A program made the translations under genes and the position numbers. From Gallionella sp. UBA6045 (GTDB lineage Bacteria; Pseudomonadota; Gammaproteobacteria; Burkholderiales; Gallionellaceae), in assembly GCA_002429165.1 (NCBI GenBank), contig DIYV01000062.1, positions 1 to 15,621 of the forward strand: a DNA stretch of 15,621 nucleotides, given 5' to 3'. How positions within the stretch are numbered: position 1 is the first letter of the stretch; each line of letters starts with the position of its first letter. Of the stretch, positions 7,133 to 15,621 are shown in pieces. Under the pieces are notes generated by a model. The model saw nothing but the letters and a program-made list of their open reading frames with translations, was not told where the DNA came from and did no database searches.

Positions 7133-7732
7133 ATGCACATCAACCAAGAGAATAACAACACGAGTGACTGCCCGGGCAACGGCCGCAAGCTTCGCTCCGG
7201 CAACCTGATTCTGGTGGGCATGATGGGCTCGGGCAAGACCACCGTGGGGCGGATGCTGGCCAAGCAACTGGGAAAGATTTTTGTGGACAGCGATGAGGAA
7301 ATCATCAAGCGTACCGGTGTGACAGTTCCGCACATATTCGATGTGGAAGGCGAAGCCGGGTTTCGCCAGCGTGAGGCAGCAGCTATTCGCGAATTGACCG
7401 GGCGCGATAACCTGGTGCTGGCAACAGGCGGGGGGGTGGTGCTGGACGAAAAAAATCGGGCAATGCTGCAACAAAACGGGGTGGTCGTATACCTGAAGGC
7501 CAGTGTGCACGATTTATGGCAACGCACCCGCCATGATCGCAATCGCCCGTTGCTGCAAACCGATAATCCGCATGCCAAGCTGGCTGAACTGTTTCAACAG
7601 CGGGATCCGCTATATAGACAAGTGTCGGATATCGTCGTGCAGAGCGGCAAGCAGAGCGCGCATGCCTTGATGCTGCACTTGGCGGGTGAAATTGAAACAT
7701 TCAAAAATAATTATCATTGGAAGCCCCTTTGA
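7133..7732 (+). CDS. aroK: Shikimate kinase
   Basis: Phosphorylates shikimate at the 3-hydroxyl with ATP, the fifth step towards chorismate; cytoplasmic. 199 residues. P-loop GMMGSGKT at 29-36 (Lys35), shikimate-binding FVDSDEEI with Asp52 and Asp54, GEAGFRQRE with Arg78, the TGGG turn at 98-101, the lid region RNRPLL with Arg138, and the terminal [13 protein letters not shown] signature. The first ~22 residues are polar and extend beyond the usual start just before the P-loop region (typical length ~170-180). The only other in-frame start upstream is a TTG at 7106 inside the terminator, and none lies between 7133 and the P-loop apart from codons adjoining it, so ATG 7133 is preferred although no Shine-Dalgarno precedes it. 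aroB follows after 17 bp. Confidence 0.95.
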   Translation: MHINQENNNTSDCPGNGRKLRSGNLILVGMMGSGKTTVGRMLAKQLGKIFVDSDEEIIKRTGVTVPHIFDVEGEAGFRQREAAAIRELTGRDNLVLATGGGVVLDEKNRAMLQQNGVVVYLKASVHDLWQRTRHDRNRPLLQTDNPHAKLAELFQQRDPLYRQVSDIVVQSGKQSAHALMLHLAGEIETFKNNYHWKPL

Positions 7733-7740
7733 AACCGGGC

Positions 7741-7745
7741 AGGAA
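7741..7745 (+). promoter_or_regulatory. Ribosome binding site fixing the aroB ATG start
   Basis: AGGAA, 4 nt before the ATG at 7750. It selects this codon over an in-frame TTG at 7717, which lies within aroK and would add 11 residues. Confidence 0.65.
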
Positions 7746-7749
7746 CATC

Positions 7750-8844
7750 ATGCAGACACTGACAGTAGGATTGGGCGAGCGCAGTTATCCGATACATATC
7801 GGCAGCGGCCTGCTCGATCAAGCCGCGTTGTTGCAGCAAGCCGTGCCGCACAAGCGCGTGGCCATCGTGTCCAATACCACGGTTGCCCCGCTGTATCTGG
7901 GGAAACTCCGGCAAACCTTGCAGAGCATCGGTGTACGCAGCGAGGAAATTATTCTGCCGGATGGTGAAGCGTATAAAAATTCCGACACCTTGAATCTGAT
8001 CTATGACGCACTGCTCAAGAATCGTTGTGAGCGCAGCACGCCGCTGATCGCCTTGGGCGGCGGTGTGGTCGGCGATATGACCGGTTATGCGGCAGCAACC
8101 TATTTGCGCGGAGTGCCGTTCATCCAGATACCGACCACGCTGCTGGCTCAGGTGGATTCCTCGGTGGGTGGCAAAACCGGGATCAACCATCCACTCGGCA
8201 AGAACATGATAGGCGCGTTTTACCAGCCTAAACTGGTGCTGGCCGATACCGACACGCTGAACACCCTGCCGGATAACGAGTTGTCGGCAGGCTTGGCCGA
8301 AGTCATCAAATACGGCCTGATCCGCGATCTGCCGTTCCTCGACTGGCTGGAGCAGAACATGGACAAGTTGCTGGCGCGGGATACCGCCGCGCTGCAATAC
8401 GCGATCGCGCGCAGTTGCCAGAACAAGGCCGAAGTAGTCGCGGCGGATGAACGTGAAAGCGGAGAACGCGCCCTGTTGAATCTGGGACACACTTTCGGCC
8501 ACGCCATCGAGTCCGGTATGGGTTACGGCAACTGGCTGCACGGTGACGGTGTCGCGGCGGGTACTATCATGGCAGCGGATCTTTCGCAGCGCCTGGGCTG
8601 GATCAGCGCGCTGGACGTGATGCGCATACGCAAGCTGTTCGAGCGAGCCAGATTGCCGGTGACCGCACCTGAACTGGGTGTGGAAAAATATCTCGAACTG
8701 ATGGGGCTGGACAAGAAAGTGGAGGGCGGCAAGATGCGCTTCGTGCTGCTCAAACAAATCGGCCATGCCGTGGTGTATGGCGATGTGCCGCCAGTCCTTT
8801 TGCGGCAGACTCTGCAGGCATGCTGCGGAGGCGTGCATGACTGA
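7750..8844 (+). CDS. aroB: 3-dehydroquinate synthase
   Basis: Converts DAHP to 3-dehydroquinate, the second step of the shikimate pathway; uses NAD+ and a divalent metal; cytoplasmic. 364 residues, the usual length, starting [18 protein letters not shown] as expected for the family. NAD-binding GGGVVGD at 103-109, then the [19 protein letters not shown] active-site segment and NMIGAFYQP. Metal ligands by homology are Glu184 (AEVIKYG), His247 ([11 protein letters not shown]) and His264 (WLHGDGVA). Lies 17 bp after aroK, the common aroKB pair, and overlaps dgt by 8 bp. Complete and unremarkable. Confidence 0.97.
   Translation: MQTLTVGLGERSYPIHIGSGLLDQAALLQQAVPHKRVAIVSNTTVAPLYLGKLRQTLQSIGVRSEEIILPDGEAYKNSDTLNLIYDALLKNRCERSTPLIALGGGVVGDMTGYAAATYLRGVPFIQIPTTLLAQVDSSVGGKTGINHPLGKNMIGAFYQPKLVLADTDTLNTLPDNELSAGLAEVIKYGLIRDLPFLDWLEQNMDKLLARDTAALQYAIARSCQNKAEVVAADERESGERALLNLGHTFGHAIESGMGYGNWLHGDGVAAGTIMAADLSQRLGWISALDVMRIRKLFERARLPVTAPELGVEKYLELMGLDKKVEGGKMRFVLLKQIGHAVVYGDVPPVLLRQTLQACCGGVHD
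8827..8831 (+). promoter_or_regulatory. Ribosome binding site fixing the dgt start
   Basis: GGAGG within the end of aroB, 5 nt before the ATG at 8837. It favours ATG 8837 over an in-frame ATG at 8765 that would add 24 Cys-rich residues overlapping aroB. Confidence 0.75.
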
Positions 8845-9961
8845 GCTCGCATCTTATGCCGTCGCCGGGCACAATTCGCACGGCAGAAAGATAGCCGAAG
8901 AGGCGCCGCAGGGACGCAGCGAGTTCCAGCGCGACCGCGACCGCATCATCCATTCAGGCGCGTTTCGCCGGCTCGAATATAAAACGCAGGTATTCGTGAA
9001 TCACGAGGGTGACCTGTTCCGCACCCGCCTCACCCACAGCATAGAGGTGGCACAGATCGCGCGCTCCATCGCGCGGAGTTTGCGGCTTAACGAAGACCTT
9101 GCCGAAGGGATCTCGCTGGCGCACGATCTCGGGCACACCCCGTTCGGCCATGCCGGGCAGGAGGCGCTGAATGACTGCATGAAAGGTTATGGCGGATTCG
9201 AACACAATCTGCAATCGCTGCGCGTGGTGGACATGCTGGAAGAACGCTATGCCGCGTTCGACGGTTTGAACCTGTGTTTCGAAACGCGCGAAGGTATCCT
9301 CAAGCATTGTTCTGCAGACAATGCCGCCAAGCTGGGCGAAGTTGGCGAGCGCTTCCTGAAAAATCGCCGTCCCTCGCTGGAAGCCCAGGTCGCCAACCTG
9401 GCCGACGAGATTGCCTACAACAATCACGATGTGGATGACGGTTTGCGTTCCGGTCTGATCACGCTGGAACAACTGGAAGCAGTGCCGCTGGTTGCCACAC
9501 AATTGAGTGAAGTGCGCCATGCCTATCCCGCTCTGCCGGAGCGGCGCGTGGTGCATGAAACCGTGCGGCGCATGATTGGTGCGCTGGTGACCGATTTGAT
9601 CCGGCAGAGCGAGTCCAATATCGATACACATTCCCCGGCCACGCTCGAAGATGTGCGCAGCGCTCCGGCACTGATAACCTACAGCGACAAAATGAATGAC
9701 CAACAACGCACGCTGAAAAATTTCCTGCGCATCAACTTGTATCGCCATTACCGCGTGCTGCGCATGAGCACGAAGGCGCAGCGCATCATCAGCGACCTGT
9801 TCGGCATATTCATGGCGGACAGCCGATTGTTGCCGCCGCAATTCCAGAGCCAGGCCGAGCATGACCGTGCCCGCGCAGTCGCCGATTACATTGCCGGCAT
9901 GACCGATCGCTATGCCATCCGCGAACATCGCAGGATATTTGCCGTAGAAGAGCTGGTGTAG
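8837..9961 (+). CDS. dgt: dGTPase-like dNTP triphosphohydrolase (HD superfamily)
   Basis: Predicted to hydrolyse deoxynucleoside triphosphates to deoxynucleosides and triphosphate, influencing dNTP pools; cytoplasmic. 374 residues, the size of the shorter Dgt-like subfamily rather than the ~505-residue E. coli enzyme. Metal site of the HD fold: His67 ([15 protein letters not shown]), His96-Asp97 ([13 protein letters not shown]) and Asp190 ([17 protein letters not shown]). The N-terminal [26 protein letters not shown] is the typical start of this subfamily. The start codon sits inside aroB (8-bp overlap), so it is probably co-translated with aroB; the pairing of dgt with aroB is common in Betaproteobacteria. 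Exact substrate preference (dGTP or other dNTPs) cannot be read from the sequence. Confidence 0.93.
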   Translation: MTELASYAVAGHNSHGRKIAEEAPQGRSEFQRDRDRIIHSGAFRRLEYKTQVFVNHEGDLFRTRLTHSIEVAQIARSIARSLRLNEDLAEGISLAHDLGHTPFGHAGQEALNDCMKGYGGFEHNLQSLRVVDMLEERYAAFDGLNLCFETREGILKHCSADNAAKLGEVGERFLKNRRPSLEAQVANLADEIAYNNHDVDDGLRSGLITLEQLEAVPLVATQLSEVRHAYPALPERRVVHETVRRMIGALVTDLIRQSESNIDTHSPATLEDVRSAPALITYSDKMNDQQRTLKNFLRINLYRHYRVLRMSTKAQRIISDLFGIFMADSRLLPPQFQSQAEHDRARAVADYIAGMTDRYAIREHRRIFAVEELV

Positions 9962-9988
9962 TTTTATAGGCCGCGTCGTTCGGTGCGG

Positions 9989-10017
9989 TTGCCCATCATC
10001 CCCAGACAAGGTAGAAT
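9989..10017 (+). promoter_or_regulatory. Candidate sigma70 promoter for gltBD
   Basis: TTGCCC (9989-9994, 4 of 6), a 17-bp spacer, then TAGAAT (10012-10017, 5 of 6). Predicted transcription start is near 10024, so the leader would contain the hairpin at 10047-10070 before the gltB start. No better pair was found between the hairpin and gltB; TATAGT at 10091-10096 lacks a -35. Confidence 0.45.
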
Positions 10018-10046
10018 TTCCGCCCTTTCGCTTTTGAATATTGACG

Positions 10047-10070
10047 TGGCGGCGTGTGTCGCCATTTTTT
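10047..10070 (+). terminator. Rho-independent terminator or attenuator between dgt and gltB
   Basis: Stem TGGCGGC (10047-10053) with GTCGCCA (10058-10064), 7 bp including one G-U pair, a GTGT loop and a run of six T. It lies 86 bp after the dgt stop and 42 bp before gltB. It may end the aroK-aroB-dgt transcript; because the best promoter-like pair is upstream of it, it could also act as an attenuator of gltBD. Confidence 0.75.
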
Positions 10071-10112
10071 AGGTTTAATGATCTGTGCTTTATAGTTTGA
10101 ACTGGGGAACAC

Positions 10113-13100
10113 GTGAGCAATTCTTCTTTGCCGATGCAGCAGGGTTTGTATGATCCGCGCCAGGAGCGCGATGCTTGTGGAGTGGGCTTTGTAGCCCATA
10201 TCAAGGGCAAGCAAAGCCATGACATGATAAGTCAGGGTTTGCAGATCCTGAAAAATCTGACCCATCGCGGCGCGGTGGGTGCCGATCCGTTGGCCGGCGA
10301 CGGCGCGGGTATCTTGTTGCAGATCCCCGACCGGTTTCTGCGCGATGAAATGGGCTGGGGCAATATCCAGTTGCCGCCGGCCGGCGAGTATGGTGTCGGG
10401 ATGCTGTTCCTGCCGCGTGATGCGGCAGCGCGTGCCGCATGCGAGAAGATCGTCGGCGAAAAGATCGCTGCCGAAGGTCAGCATTTGCTGGGCTGGCGCG
10501 ATGTGCCGGTGGATAGTTCGGGTCTGGGCGAGAGCGTCAAGAAGGTCGAGCCCGTGATACGCCAGGTGTTCATCGGGCGGGGAAAAAATTGTTCCGATGG
10601 CGATGCGTTCGAGCGCAAGCTGTTCGTGATACGCAAGACCATGGAACATGGGGTAACCAGCCTGGCCAACTCGCAGGGAAAAGGCTTCTATTGCCCTTCA
10701 ATGTCCTCGCGGACCATTGTCTACAAGGGCATGCTGCTGGCCAACCAGGTCGGCACTTATTACCTTGATCTGCAGGACACTAGGGTGATCAGCGCGCTGG
10801 CGCTGGTGCACCAGCGCTTTTCCACCAACACTTTCCCTACCTGGGATCTGGCACATCCGTTCCGCATGATCGCGCATAACGGCGAAATCAACACCGTGCA
10901 AGGCAATGTGAACTGGATGACCGCGCGCCATGCGGCGATGTCTTCCAAACTGCTCGGGGAAGACCTGGAAAAACTCTGGCCGCTGATCGTGGATGGTCAG
11001 TCCGACTCCGCCTGTTTCGACAACGCGCTGGAATTGCTGGTGGCGGGCGGATATTCGCTTCCGCACGCGATGATGCTGCTGATACCAGAAGCCTGGGCAG
11101 GCAATCCGTTGATGGATGAAGAACGCCGCGCGTTCTACGAATACCATGCCGCGCTGATGGAGCCGTGGGACGGCCCCGCCGCTGTGGCTTTTACCGATGG
11201 ACGCATGATAGGCGCGACTCTGGACCGCAACGGGTTGCGTCCGGCGCGTTACCTGATCACCGATGATGACCTGGTGTTGATGGCCTCGGAAATGGGCGTG
11301 CTGGATATACCGCAGCACAAGATCGTAAAAAAATGGCGTTTGCAACCCGGCAAAATGTTCCTGATTGACATGCAGGCCGGACGTATCGTCGATGATACCG
11401 AACTGAAAGATCAGCTTGCAGCAGCAAAACCATACCGGCAGTGGATCGAAAAATCCCGCTATTACCTCGGTGACCTGCCCGACGTGGCAGCCAAGCCAAA
11501 ACTGAATGCATCTTTGCTGGATACCCAGCAGGCGTTTGGCTACTCGCAGGAAGACCTGAAATTCATCATGGCGCCGATGGTGAATGCCGGCGAAGAACCG
11601 ACCGGTTCGATGGGGGCAGATGCGGCCCTGGCGGTATTGTCGAACAAGAATCGCTCGTTCTACGATTATTTCCAGCAGTTGTTCGCGCAGGTGACCAACC
11701 CGCCGATCGATCCGATCCGCGAAGAAATCGTGATGTCGCTGACTTCGTTCATCGGCCCGAAGCCCAATCTGCTCGGTATCGAGGAAACCAACCCGACACT
11801 GCGCCTCGAGGTGCATCAACCGGTGCTGTCGAATGACGATATCGCAAAATTGCGCAACATCGACCAGCTCACGCAGGGACGCTATCGCTCTTTGGTGCTG
11901 GACATAACCTATCCGGTAACACAGGGCGCGGCGGGTTGTGAAAAAACAGTGCAAGCCTTGTGTGCCGCCGCCGACAAAGCCGTGGCCGACGGATACAACG
12001 TGCTGATACTGTCGGATCGCGCGATATCGTCCAGGCGCGTTGCGATTCCCGCACTGGTGGCGTGTTCCAAAGTGCATCACCACCTGGTGCAAGCCGGGTT
12101 GCGCACCAGCACCGGTCTGGTGGTGGACAGCGGCTCGGTACGGGAGGTACATCACTTCGCCTTGCTGGCCGGGTACGGCGCGGAGGCAGTGTGTCCGTGG
12201 CTGGCATATGAAACGATCGCGGCGATGAATCTGCCCGCCAAAATCGATGCAAAAGAAGCCAAGAAGCGTTACATCAAGGCGATCAACAAGGGCTTTATGA
12301 AGGTGATGTCCAAGATGGGCATTTCCACTTACCAATCCTATTGCGGCGCGCAGATATTCGAAGCGATCGGCCTGAATGCCGATTTCGTCGCCGGATATTT
12401 TACCGGCACGGCAACCCAGATCGAAGGCATTGGTTTGAATGTGGTGGCTGAAGAGGCGATACGCACACATCGCAACGCATTCGGCAGCGACCCGGTACTG
12501 GCCAACGCGCTCGAGGCAGGCGGTGAATATGCCTGGCGCGTGCGCGGTGAAGAACACATGTGGACGCCCGAGTCCATCGCAAAATTGCAGCATGCCACGC
12601 GCACCAATAATGTGTCGACCTACAAGGAATACGCGAAGCTGATCAATGAGCAAAGCACCAGGTTGAAAACCCTGCGCGGACTGTTCGAGATCAAACCTGC
12701 CGGCGCAACCGTGCCGCTGGCCGAAGTTGAAACGGCCAAGGAGATCGTCAGGCGTTTCGTTACCGGCGCGATGTCGCTGGGTTCCATTTCTACCGAAGCG
12801 CACACCACGCTCGCGATCGCGATGAACCGGATCGGAGGCAAGTCCAACACCGGCGAGGGCGGCGAAGATGCCAACCGCTACAAGAAGATCAAGGGCGGCG
12901 AGAAACTGTCCGAGATCATCGGCAAGGGCCGCATCGAACGCGATCTGGTATTGAAAGAGGGCGACTCGCTGCGCTCCAAAATCAAACAGTGCGCTTCCGG
13001 CCGTTTCGGCGTGACCGCAGAGTATCTGACCAGTGCAGACCAGATCCAGATCAAGATGGCGCAGGGCGCCAAGCCCGGCGAAGGCGGCCAGTTGCCCGGA

Positions 13101-14783
13101 CACAAGGTGTCAGAGTACATCGCCAAATTGCGCTTCTCGGTGTCCGGCGTGGGGCTGATTTCGCCCCCGCCGCATCACGATATATATTCGATTGAAGATT
13201 TGGCGCAGCTGATCCATGACTTGAAGAATGCCAATCCGTCCGCGTCGATCTCGGTGAAGCTGGTTTCCGAAGTTGGCGTGGGTACCGTGGCCGCAGGTGT
13301 ATCGAAGGCCAAAGCCGACCACATCACCATATCCGGTTTCGACGGAGGCACCGGCGCATCGCCGATTTCCTCTATCAAGCATGCCGGTACACCATGGGAA
13401 CTGGGCCTGGCAGAGGCGCAACAAACGCTGGTGTTGAACCAGTTGCGCGGCCGTATCACCTTGCAGGTGGACGGCCAACTCAAGACCGGACGCGATGTGC
13501 TGATCGGCGCGCTGCTCGGCGCTGATGAATTCGGTTTCTCCACCGCACCGCTGGTGGTGGAAGGCTGCATCATGATGCGCAAATGCCACCTCAACACCTG
13601 CCCGGTCGGCGTGGCGACGCAGGACCCCGAGTTGCGCAAGAAATTTTCCGGACAGCCCGAACATGTGGTGAACTACTTTTTCTTTGTTGCAGAGGAAGTG
13701 CGCGAATTGATGGCGCAGCTGGGCATACGCAAATTCGAGGAACTGATCGGGCGTAGCGATCTGCTCGACGTGAAACATGGCATCGCACACTGGAAGGCAC
13801 AGGGACTGGATTTCTCCAAGGTGTTCCATCAGCCGGATGCGCCTGCCAGCGTCGCGCGCCGCCATTCACAGACGCAGGACCACGGGCTGGAAAAAGCACT
13901 GGACAACTCGCTGATCGCACAGGCGCAGAACGCACTGAACAAGAAGCAAGTTGTGGTCATCGACAGCGGGATCAGCAACGTCAACCGCACCGTCGGCACC
14001 ATGTTGTCGCATGAAGTCGCCAGGCGTTACGGTCAAGCGGGTTTGCCTGACGATACCATCACTGTGAAATTCAACGGCACGGCCGGGCAGAGTTTTGCCG
14101 CTTTCCTGGCGCGGGGTATTTCATTTGAACTGCGTGGCGAAGGCAACGACTATGTGGGCAAAGGCCTGTGCGGCGGACGCATCGCCATCATGCCGCCAGC
14201 GGACTCCAGGCTGGTCCCGCATGAAAACATTATTGTCGGAAACACCGTGTTGTATGGCGCGACTTCCGGCGAGTGTTATTTTTCAGGTGTGGCGGGTGAA
14301 CGCTTCGCAGTGCGCAATTCCGGTGCGATCGCCGTCGTTGAAGGTCTGGGCGACCACGGTTGCGAATACATGACCGGCGGCATGGTGATCGTGCTGGGTC
14401 AGACCGGACGCAACTTCGCGGCTGGTATGTCCGGCGGGGTGGCCTATGTGCTGGATGAAGACGGCAACTTCGAGAAACGCTGCAACATGTCCATGGTGCA
14501 ACTAGAACCGGTGCCGGAAGAATTGGCCGCGCTGGACAGTACGGATGATATGCCGGAAAGCCATGGCCGCGTGCACTTCAATCACCTCAACCAGGCTGAC
14601 GAACAGGCTTTGCGCGAGCAGATCGAAAAACATCTGCGTTACACCGGCAGCCCGCGCGCCAGGCAAATTCTCGACAACTGGTCGAGGTATCTGCCCAAGT
14701 TCACCAAGGTAATGCCGACCGAATACCGGCGCGCCTTGCAGGAAATGGCGGCGCAACAAGTCAAGCAGAAGGAGGCCGCATAA
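10113..14783 (+). CDS. gltB: Glutamate synthase (NADPH) large subunit
   Basis: Alpha subunit of bacterial GOGAT: takes ammonia from glutamine and, on FMN, forms glutamate from 2-oxoglutarate; cytoplasmic, complexed with GltD. 1556 residues, normal. The class-II glutamine amidotransferase begins at Cys22 ([10 protein letters not shown]), which becomes the N-terminal nucleophile after loss of a 21-residue propeptide; HNGEINT at 255-261 belongs to the same domain. Central domain follows, then the FMN/2-oxoglutarate domain (GAMSLGSIS from 885, [29 protein letters not shown] from 1075), the 3Fe-4S cysteines Cys1152, Cys1158 and Cys1163, and the C-terminal GxGxG beta-helix domain (about 1290-1500). 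GTG 10113 is chosen for GGGGA at 10104-10108; ATG 10134 lacks a Shine-Dalgarno. The stop overlaps the gltD ATG by one base (TAATG). Confidence 0.97.
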   Translation: MSNSSLPMQQGLYDPRQERDACGVGFVAHIKGKQSHDMISQGLQILKNLTHRGAVGADPLAGDGAGILLQIPDRFLRDEMGWGNIQLPPAGEYGVGMLFLPRDAAARAACEKIVGEKIAAEGQHLLGWRDVPVDSSGLGESVKKVEPVIRQVFIGRGKNCSDGDAFERKLFVIRKTMEHGVTSLANSQGKGFYCPSMSSRTIVYKGMLLANQVGTYYLDLQDTRVISALALVHQRFSTNTFPTWDLAHPFRMIAHNGEINTVQGNVNWMTARHAAMSSKLLGEDLEKLWPLIVDGQSDSACFDNALELLVAGGYSLPHAMMLLIPEAWAGNPLMDEERRAFYEYHAALMEPWDGPAAVAFTDGRMIGATLDRNGLRPARYLITDDDLVLMASEMGVLDIPQHKIVKKWRLQPGKMFLIDMQAGRIVDDTELKDQLAAAKPYRQWIEKSRYYLGDLPDVAAKPKLNASLLDTQQAFGYSQEDLKFIMAPMVNAGEEPTGSMGADAALAVLSNKNRSFYDYFQQLFAQVTNPPIDPIREEIVMSLTSFIGPKPNLLGIEETNPTLRLEVHQPVLSNDDIAKLRNIDQLTQGRYRSLVLDITYPVTQGAAGCEKTVQALCAAADKAVADGYNVLILSDRAISSRRVAIPALVACSKVHHHLVQAGLRTSTGLVVDSGSVREVHHFALLAGYGAEAVCPWLAYETIAAMNLPAKIDAKEAKKRYIKAINKGFMKVMSKMGISTYQSYCGAQIFEAIGLNADFVAGYFTGTATQIEGIGLNVVAEEAIRTHRNAFGSDPVLANALEAGGEYAWRVRGEEHMWTPESIAKLQHATRTNNVSTYKEYAKLINEQSTRLKTLRGLFEIKPAGATVPLAEVETAKEIVRRFVTGAMSLGSISTEAHTTLAIAMNRIGGKSNTGEGGEDANRYKKIKGGEKLSEIIGKGRIERDLVLKEGDSLRSKIKQCASGRFGVTAEYLTSADQIQIKMAQGAKPGEGGQLPGHKVSEYIAKLRFSVSGVGLISPPPHHDIYSIEDLAQLIHDLKNANPSASISVKLVSEVGVGTVAAGVSKAKADHITISGFDGGTGASPISSIKHAGTPWELGLAEAQQTLVLNQLRGRITLQVDGQLKTGRDVLIGALLGADEFGFSTAPLVVEGCIMMRKCHLNTCPVGVATQDPELRKKFSGQPEHVVNYFFFVAEEVRELMAQLGIRKFEELIGRSDLLDVKHGIAHWKAQGLDFSKVFHQPDAPASVARRHSQTQDHGLEKALDNSLIAQAQNALNKKQVVVIDSGISNVNRTVGTMLSHEVARRYGQAGLPDDTITVKFNGTAGQSFAAFLARGISFELRGEGNDYVGKGLCGGRIAIMPPADSRLVPHENIIVGNTVLYGATSGECYFSGVAGERFAVRNSGAIAVVEGLGDHGCEYMTGGMVIVLGQTGRNFAAGMSGGVAYVLDEDGNFEKRCNMSMVQLEPVPEELAALDSTDDMPESHGRVHFNHLNQADEQALREQIEKHLRYTGSPRARQILDNWSRYLPKFTKVMPTEYRRALQEMAAQQVKQKEAA

Positions 14784-15621
14784 TGGGCAAGCCAACCGGG
14801 TTCATGGAGTTCAAGCGCCTCAGCGAAGCCAGCTTGCCCGTGGCGGATCGCCGCCAGAACTACCACGAGTTCGTGCTGCATCTGAACGATGAGCAGGCCA
14901 GGACACAGGGCGCGCGCTGCATGGATTGCGGCATTCCGTTCTGCACCACGGGCTGTCCGGTCAACAACATCATTCCGGACTGGAACGATCTGGTGTATCG
15001 CGGCAACTGGCGCGAAGCGCTGGATGTGCTGCATTCCACCAATAATTTTCCCGAGTTTACCGGACGTGTCTGCCCCGCGCCGTGCGAGGCATCCTGCACG
15101 CTGAACATCAACAACGACGCAGTGGGCATCAAGTCCATCGAACACGCGATCATCGACAAGGGCGGCGAAAATGGCTGGGTGCTGCCGCAACCACCCGAGA
15201 AAAAGACCGGCAAGAATGTCGCCATCGTTGGTTCCGGCCCCGCCGGCCTGGCTGCCGCGCAGCAGCTGGCGCGCGTCGGCCACAGCGTTACGGTGTTCGA
15301 GAAGAACAGCCGCATCGGCGGATTGCTGCGCTATGGCATCCCCGACTTCAAGCTGGACAAGCGCCTGATCGACTGGCGCATGGCGCAGATGCAGGCCGAA
15401 GGCGTGGAGTTTCAAACATCTGTGTTCATCGGCAAGGATGCACCGGCAAAGAGCACGGCCAATGATGCGAAGAAGACTGTCAGCCCCGCCGAGTTGCTGA
15501 AAAAATTCGATGCGGTGATCCTGTCCGGCGGTGCCGAAACGGCGCGTGACTTGCCGGTGCCGGGACGCGAATTGAATGGCGTGCACTATGCGCTGGAGTT
15601 CCTGATCCCGCAGAACAAGGA
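14783..15621 (+). CDS. gltD: Glutamate synthase (NADPH) small subunit, C-terminus cut by window edge
   Basis: Beta subunit of GOGAT: an FAD enzyme that oxidises NADPH and passes electrons through 4Fe-4S clusters to GltB. 279 codons seen of an expected ~470-490; open to the edge. The N-terminal ferredoxin-like domain holds Cys46, Cys49, Cys54 and Cys58 ([14 protein letters not shown]) and Cys97, Cys101 and Cys105 ([11 protein letters not shown]). The FAD dinucleotide-binding motif GSGPAG is at 150-155, followed by a Glu-Lys end of the second strand (VFEKN) and GGLLRYGIP. The segment [16 protein letters not shown] leads into the NADPH-binding half. A very strong Shine-Dalgarno, AAGGAGG at 14769-14775, lies 7 nt before the ATG, and the ATG overlaps the gltB stop, giving tight coupling of the two subunits. 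Confidence 0.97.
   Translation, partial: MGKPTGFMEFKRLSEASLPVADRRQNYHEFVLHLNDEQARTQGARCMDCGIPFCTTGCPVNNIIPDWNDLVYRGNWREALDVLHSTNNFPEFTGRVCPAPCEASCTLNINNDAVGIKSIEHAIIDKGGENGWVLPQPPEKKTGKNVAIVGSGPAGLAAAQQLARVGHSVTVFEKNSRIGGLLRYGIPDFKLDKRLIDWRMAQMQAEGVEFQTSVFIGKDAPAKSTANDAKKTVSPAELLKKFDAVILSGGAETARDLPVPGRELNGVHYALEFLIPQNK

Noticed and set aside
9981..9995. A possible sigma54 (-24/-12) promoter upstream of gltB, expected for a nitrogen gene
   Set aside because: The GG and GC doublets near here are not 10 bp apart (GG 9982-9983, GC 9991-9992), so the required spacing fails.
7714..10225. Long minus-strand frames (374 and 423 codons) opposite aroB and dgt
   Set aside because: Both reflect codon bias of well-supported forward genes; residue composition is atypical of real proteins and no motifs are seen.
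10698..13103. An 801-codon open frame on the minus strand opposite gltB
   Set aside because: It mirrors the codon pattern of gltB, is rich in His, Arg and Gln, shows no recognisable domain, and gltB is intact with all catalytic motifs. It is a shadow of a GC-biased coding strand.
1..15621. Search for CRISPR repeats, insertion-sequence ends, tRNA/rRNA genes and toxin-antitoxin or defence genes
   Set aside because: Nothing convincing was seen by eye; the window is filled by ten conserved housekeeping genes.

Overview
The window looks like the chromosome of a betaproteobacterium, most likely of the Nitrosomonadales/Gallionellaceae type. This is inferred from protein character and gene order; no marker gene such as rRNA is present. 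The order mrcA(ponA) <-> pilMNOPQ - aroK - aroB - dgt - gltB - gltD is a classic conserved housekeeping block of Beta- and Gammaproteobacteria. DNA is moderately GC-rich and almost entirely coding; no gap between genes is longer than 151 bp. I see no mobile element, CRISPR array, RNA gene or defence system.

Layout. Positions 1-1792 (minus strand) hold the N-terminal 597 residues of the bifunctional penicillin-binding protein PBP1A, cut by the window's left edge. A 151-bp divergent intergenic region follows, with a good sigma70 promoter towards pilM, a TATAAT box towards mrcA and a 7-bp dyad overlapping that box. Positions 1944-7046 carry pilM, pilN, pilO, pilP and pilQ: the inner-membrane alignment complex and outer-membrane secretin of the type IV pilus. 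They are tightly packed (4-bp overlaps or gaps of at most 14 bp), so one transcript with translational coupling is likely. A strong intrinsic terminator at 7083-7113 ends this unit. The second unit is aroK-aroB-dgt (7133-9961): two consecutive enzymes of the shikimate pathway plus an HD-domain dNTP triphosphohydrolase whose start lies inside aroB. A third unit, gltB-gltD (10113 to the right edge), encodes the large subunit and the N-terminal 279 residues of the small subunit of NADPH glutamate synthase. Its leader contains a promoter-like pair followed by a second intrinsic terminator.

How the genes work together. PilM (cytoplasmic actin-like), PilN and PilO (single-pass inner-membrane proteins), PilP (lipoprotein) and PilQ (secretin) form one trans-envelope scaffold. 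PBP1A next door synthesises the peptidoglycan that this scaffold must cross. AroK and AroB feed chorismate synthesis, and GltBD makes glutamate from glutamine and 2-oxoglutarate. No undescribed system is evident. The most unusual points are the 5' end of pilQ (a ~63-residue stretch before the signal-peptide core, with a perfect hairpin and aberrant third-position composition), the terminator inside the apparent gltB leader, and the possibly leaderless aroK start.
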